Below, one piece after another: positions 60,859 to 64,000 of a stretch of 64,000 nt of DNA. Each line of letters starts with the position of its first letter. Position 1 is the stretch's first letter. The position numbers were made by a program, and so were the translations under genes. This DNA is from Methylobacterium sp. E-066 (GTDB lineage Bacteria > Pseudomonadota > Alphaproteobacteria > Rhizobiales > Beijerinckiaceae), in assembly GCF_022829635.1 (NCBI RefSeq), contig NZ_JAKSYO010000215.1, positions 1-64,000 on the forward strand, in the 5' to 3' direction. Below the pieces are notes generated by a model that saw only the letters and a program-made list of their open reading frames with translations, was not told where the DNA came from and did not search any database.

Positions 60859-61019
60859 GTGCCCGGCCTCTTGTGATCAGCACAACGATGTAGCCGGTAG
60901 GCCCCTCTGCCCCACTCTGCAGACACGTCGGGGTAAAGCGAGCCGCGGGGCCGAGAGGCTCCCTCACCTCGAGCCCTCGCATGGACTTTGAAGGGCTGAA
61001 CTTCGAGGCTGATCCGCAC

Positions 61020-62219
61020 TCAATACGAACGCGGCAGCCCGAGTACCTGCTGGGCCACGTAGGCCAGAACCATGTTCGTCGAGATGGGAGCGATTTGGTA
61101 GAGGCGTACCTCGCGCCATTTCCGCTCGATGTCGTACTCGCGCGCGAAGGCGAAGCCGCCATGGGTCTGCATCGCCGCTTCCGCCGCGTGCCATGTCGCC
61201 TCCGAGGCGAGCAACTTGGCCATGTTGGCGTCGGCACCACAATCCTGCCCTGCCGAGAAGAGGGCCGCCGCGCGGCGGCACATCATGTCGGCCGCCTCAA
61301 GCTCGCCCCAAGCGCGGGCGAGCGGAAAGGCGACCGCCTGATTTTGGCCGATGGCACGATCGAACACGCGGCGGTCCTTCGCGTAAGCGATACCCCGTTC
61401 CAGTAGCCAGCGCCCGTCGCCCACGCATTCGGAGGCGACGAGCACGCGCTCGGCGTTCATCCCATCGAGTATGTAGCGGAAGCCTTTGCCTTCCTCGCCG
61501 ATCAAATTTTCGGCCGGAACCTCCATTTCGTCCATGAAGATTTCGGTCGTGTTGTGGTTGATCATCGCGTCGATCGGCCGAATTTGAAGCCGGCCCGCTG
61601 CTTGTTCGCGCTTGAGGTCGACCAGAAAGACCGATAGCCCGTCGGTTTTCTTCTGAACTTGGTCGATCGGTGTTGTCCGGGCAAGGAGCAGCATCATGTC
61701 GGAATGGAGAGCACGAGAAGTCCAGACCTTCTGCCCTGTGACGACGTAAGTGCTGTTGCCACGCTTCTCCGCCCGGGTCTTGAGCCTCGTAGTGTCGGAG
61801 CCGGTGGTCGGTTCCGTGACCCCGAAGGCTTGAAGTCGGATGCTTCCGTCCGCGATGCCGGGCAAATACTTTCGCTTCTGCTCCTCGCTGCCGTGCCGGA
61901 GGAGCGTTCCCATGATGTACATCTGGGCGTGCGCTGGCGAGGCGGTGCAGCCCGAGGCGTTGATCGTCTCCAAGATGACGGCTGCCGCCCGCAGCGGCAG
62001 GCCGGTACCGCCGTATTCTTCTGGGATCAGGGCGCCGAGGAAGCCGCCGTCTGTGAGGTCGCGGACGAAATCCGTCGGATAGGCGGAGCGCGCGTCCAGG
62101 TCGCGCCAATATGCGCTCGGATACTTGGCGCAGACGCGGCGAACCGCGTCACGCAGCTCCGGGTAATCCTCACCGAGTTCGACGGTGACGGCCGGCGAGG
62201 TGCTGACGTGGCCTTCCAT
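61020..62219 (-). CDS. Acyl-CoA dehydrogenase
   Basis: 399 residues. N-terminal helical domain, then the flavin/substrate region AFGVTEPTTGSDTTRLKTRAEK and VTGQKVWTSRALHSDMMLLLART, and C-terminal THGGFAFAREYDIERKWREVRLYQIAPISTNMVLAYVAQ. The usual C-terminal catalytic stretch YEGTSE is AP-ISTN here, so the catalytic base is not at the standard medium-chain position; it may lie elsewhere, as in branched-chain types. FAD-dependent oxidation of an acyl-CoA, upstream of the ECH reaction. Confidence 0.92.
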   Translation of the reverse strand: MEGHVSTSPAVTVELGEDYPELRDAVRRVCAKYPSAYWRDLDARSAYPTDFVRDLTDGGFLGALIPEEYGGTGLPLRAAAVILETINASGCTASPAHAQMYIMGTLLRHGSEEQKRKYLPGIADGSIRLQAFGVTEPTTGSDTTRLKTRAEKRGNSTYVVTGQKVWTSRALHSDMMLLLARTTPIDQVQKKTDGLSVFLVDLKREQAAGRLQIRPIDAMINHNTTEIFMDEMEVPAENLIGEEGKGFRYILDGMNAERVLVASECVGDGRWLLERGIAYAKDRRVFDRAIGQNQAVAFPLARAWGELEAADMMCRRAAALFSAGQDCGADANMAKLLASEATWHAAEAAMQTHGGFAFAREYDIERKWREVRLYQIAPISTNMVLAYVAQQVLGLPRSY

Positions 62220-62248
62220 GACGTACTCCTCCTACGCGCAATGCGATC

Positions 62249-63043
62249 TCAGCGGCCTGTGAAGACCGGCTTCCTCTTCTCGCTGAAGGAGCGCACGCCC
62301 TCGCGTCGGTCCTCCGTGGGGACCATGCGGTTGTAGGCTTCGATCTCGAACAGCATGCCGTCGGCGAGTGATAGGGAAAGGCCGTGGTGCATGGCGCGCT
62401 TGGCTTGGCGGATGGAGATCGGCGCGTTCGCGGCGATAGTTTCGGCCGTCTCGAGCGCCTCGGCGAGCAGTCGCTCGCCCTCGCAGACGCGGTTGACCAT
62501 GCCCCAGTCTGCCGCATCCTCGGCCGACCAGGGACGGCCAGACAGGAGCAGCTCCTTGGCACGTCGCTCCCCTACCGCGCGCGGCAGGGTCTGCGTGCCG
62601 CCCGCGCCCGGCATGATGCCGAGTGTGACCTCCGGCAGCGCGAAGCGGGTGTGCCGGGCCGCGTAGATGAAGTCGCAGCACAGCGCGATCTCGCAGCCGC
62701 CGCCATAGGCGGCACCGTTCACGGCCGCGACGACCGGAACCGGGCACTCGATGAGCGCGCGAACGCCGCGCTCGAAGATGAGGTGCTGGTCCTGCCAGGC
62801 CTCGTCTGTCATGCCGTTGCGTTCCTTGAGGTCGCCGCCGGCGCAGAAGGCCTTTTTGCCGGATCCGGTCAGGACGACGGCGCGACAATGGCCGGGGTCG
62901 GCGATGAGCCCGTCGAACAAGTCAAGCAGATCGCGGCCCATCTGCGTGTTCATCGCGTTCGCAGCCTCGGGCCGGTTGAGCGTCACCAGGAGCACGTCGG
63001 CGTGAGGGCGCTCAGTTGTCAGGGTCGCGTAGGTCTCGCGCAT
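62249..63043 (-). CDS. Enoyl-CoA hydratase
   Basis: 264 residues from ATG 63043. The only crotonase in the window with both hydratase glutamates: GAAYGGGCEIALCCDFIYAARHTRFALPEVTLGIMPGAGGTQTLPRAVG. KAFCAGGDLKERNG forms the first oxyanion loop. Hydrates a 2-enoyl-CoA produced by the acyl-CoA dehydrogenase encoded 30 bp downstream. Preceded 8 bp by the CoA-transferase gene, giving a complete activation-oxidation-hydration set. Confidence 0.94.
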   Translation of the reverse strand: MRETYATLTTERPHADVLLVTLNRPEAANAMNTQMGRDLLDLFDGLIADPGHCRAVVLTGSGKKAFCAGGDLKERNGMTDEAWQDQHLIFERGVRALIECPVPVVAAVNGAAYGGGCEIALCCDFIYAARHTRFALPEVTLGIMPGAGGTQTLPRAVGERRAKELLLSGRPWSAEDAADWGMVNRVCEGERLLAEALETAETIAANAPISIRQAKRAMHHGLSLSLADGMLFEIEAYNRMVPTEDRREGVRSFSEKRKPVFTGR

Positions 63044-63050
63044 GGATGCC

Positions 63051-64000
63051 TCAATCGGACAAGAGGTCGTTGTGCTCCCCGAGCTTCGGGGTCGGCCAAC
63101 GCATGGCCGGACGTGCGCCGTCCAGCCGCAGCGGCAGGCCGACCACCGGTAGCGATCCTTCGGGCCCGGACTGGATGATCCCCAGCGCGGCGGTCTGCGG
63201 GTGGTGGGCCGCCTCGGCGATGTTCTGGAGCGGCGCGTTGGGGATACCGGATGCGTCGAGCTGATGCTGAAGGTTCGCCATCGGCCAGTCGCGGATGACC
63301 TCGGCCAACATCGGCACGATGATCTCGCGGTGAGACACCCGATCGCGATTTGTCTGGAAGCGCTGGTCGGCGGCGAGGTCTGGTCGGGCGAGCACCGCGC
63401 AAAGCCTGCGGAAGAGATTGTCGTTGCCGGCCGCAATCATCAGCCAACCGTCGCGGGTCGCGAAGCACTGGTAGGGGACGATCTCGGCGATGCCCGAGCC
63501 GAAGGGGAGCGGGATCGCCCCCGAGGCCTGATAGCCGGCCATCGGGATCGACACCCAGGCGAGCGCCGTCTCGTAGAGCGAGGTCGCGACAAGGCCGCCG
63601 CGGCCGGTCGCCTTCCGGGTGAGCAGCGCCGTCAGGATCCCGACCACCGACCAGAGCCCCGCCCCCAAATCGACCACGGACGCCCCGACGCGGACGGGTG
63701 GACGGTCGCCGCCCTCGGCGGTGACGCTCATCAGCCCGCCGAAGGCCTGCATCAGCGGATCGTAGCCGGGCTTGTGCGCGAGCGGGCCCGTTCCGCCGAA
63801 GGCGCCCAGATCGCAGTAGATCAGGTCGGGCTTGGCCGCCGTGAGGGCGGCTGCGCCGATGCCGTAACGATCGGCCGCGCCTGCGCGCAGATTCTGGATC
63901 ACGACATCGCCGCGGGCAAGGATCAGTCGCCGGAGTGCGCCGACCTCCTGCGGATCGGCGAGATCGACTGCCAGCCCCTTCTTGCCGCGGTTGAGCGTGT
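63051..64000 (-). CDS. Family III CoA-transferase, 5' end outside the window
   Basis: At least 315 residues. The visible part starts LNRGKKGLAVDLADPQEVGALRRLILARGDVVIQNLRAGAADRYG, runs through GAFGGTGPLAHKPGYDPLMQAFGGLMSVT, and has the catalytic Asp in GASVVDLGAGLWSVVGILTALLTRKATGRGG. The start lies right of 64000. Heads or belongs to the unit with ECH and acyl-CoA dehydrogenase and would load CoA onto the acid they degrade. Confidence 0.9.
   Translation of the reverse strand, partial: TLNRGKKGLAVDLADPQEVGALRRLILARGDVVIQNLRAGAADRYGIGAAALTAAKPDLIYCDLGAFGGTGPLAHKPGYDPLMQAFGGLMSVTAEGGDRPPVRVGASVVDLGAGLWSVVGILTALLTRKATGRGGLVATSLYETALAWVSIPMAGYQASGAIPLPFGSGIAEIVPYQCFATRDGWLMIAAGNDNLFRRLCAVLARPDLAADQRFQTNRDRVSHREIIVPMLAEVIRDWPMANLQHQLDASGIPNAPLQNIAEAAHHPQTAALGIIQSGPEGSLPVVGLPLRLDGARPAMRWPTPKLGEHNDLLSD

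Overview
The window is high-GC DNA from an alphaproteobacterium. The insertion sequences, the cytoplasmic PAS-type chemotaxis receptor, the MHYT-GGDEF-EAL protein and the general protein style suggest Methylobacterium or a close relative; this is inference, because no rRNA or other marker gene is present. It looks like accessory, catabolism-rich sequence bordered on the left by an integrated element.

Region 1 (1-5494) is the right part of an integrative element. It is a tightly packed minus-strand operon: tyrosine integrase, an unknown 186-aa protein, an AlpA-like HTH protein, two small proteins, a DUF3987 helicase/primase-like protein, and a DUF3102-like gene broken by an in-frame stop. Several junctions are ATGA overlaps. 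Upstream of the integrase lies a 3' tRNA-Glu fragment, the likely attachment site; the intact tRNA and the other end of the element lie outside the window.

Region 2 (5495-14900) is a scarred zone. It holds an IS701-type element (CTAG target duplication, transposase needing a -1 shift), an orphan gene poorer in GC than its surroundings, an IS3-family element with a G-GGA-AAC slippery site, an AraC regulator, a double-PAS chemotaxis receptor, and fragments of an XRE regulator, an IS630 transposase, a second chemotaxis receptor and an EAL protein.

Region 3 (14879-20792) carries a Tat-exported MmgE/PrpD protein, a frameshifted dienelactone hydrolase, an MHYT-PAS-GGDEF-EAL c-di-GMP enzyme, and a tandem-PilZ gene broken by two frameshifts.

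Region 4 (21210-64000) is a long array of carboxylate and CoA-thioester catabolic modules, each with its own transporter and usually its own regulator: (a) TRAP dctP/dctQM, enoyl-CoA hydratase-like and PEP-mutase/isocitrate-lyase-like genes with a divergent LacI regulator; (b) a minus-strand group of FMN 2-hydroxyacid oxidase, D-2-hydroxyacid dehydrogenase, two exported MmgE/PrpD proteins, LysR, 4-oxalomesaconate hydratase (GalB-like), CHA aldolase (GalC/LigK-like) and an MFS carrier; (c) a plus-strand group of LigI-like amidohydrolase, IclR, class II aldolase, MmgE/PrpD, two MFS carriers, ECH, CoA-transferase and MFS; (d) a GntR/MFS/lactonase/malate-lactate dehydrogenase unit; (e) a minus-strand group of HMG-CoA-lyase-like, CoA-transferase, MFS, two SMP-30 lactonases and ECH, with a divergent IclR; (f) alpha/beta hydrolase, acyl-CoA dehydrogenase, ECH and a CoA-transferase cut by the window edge.

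Taken together, region 4 looks devoted to importing tricarboxylates, hydroxyacids, lactones and products of aromatic meta-cleavage, then hydrating, isomerising and cleaving them to central metabolites (pyruvate and oxaloacetate for GalBC). Six MFS carriers and one TRAP system sit in about 43 kb. Several enzymes of families normally found in the cytoplasm (three MmgE/PrpD, one SMP-30) carry Tat-type leaders, which points to a periplasmic stage of carboxylate or lactone processing. That is the most unusual feature of the window. Good candidate operators are visible for the LacI, GntR and right-hand IclR regulators.
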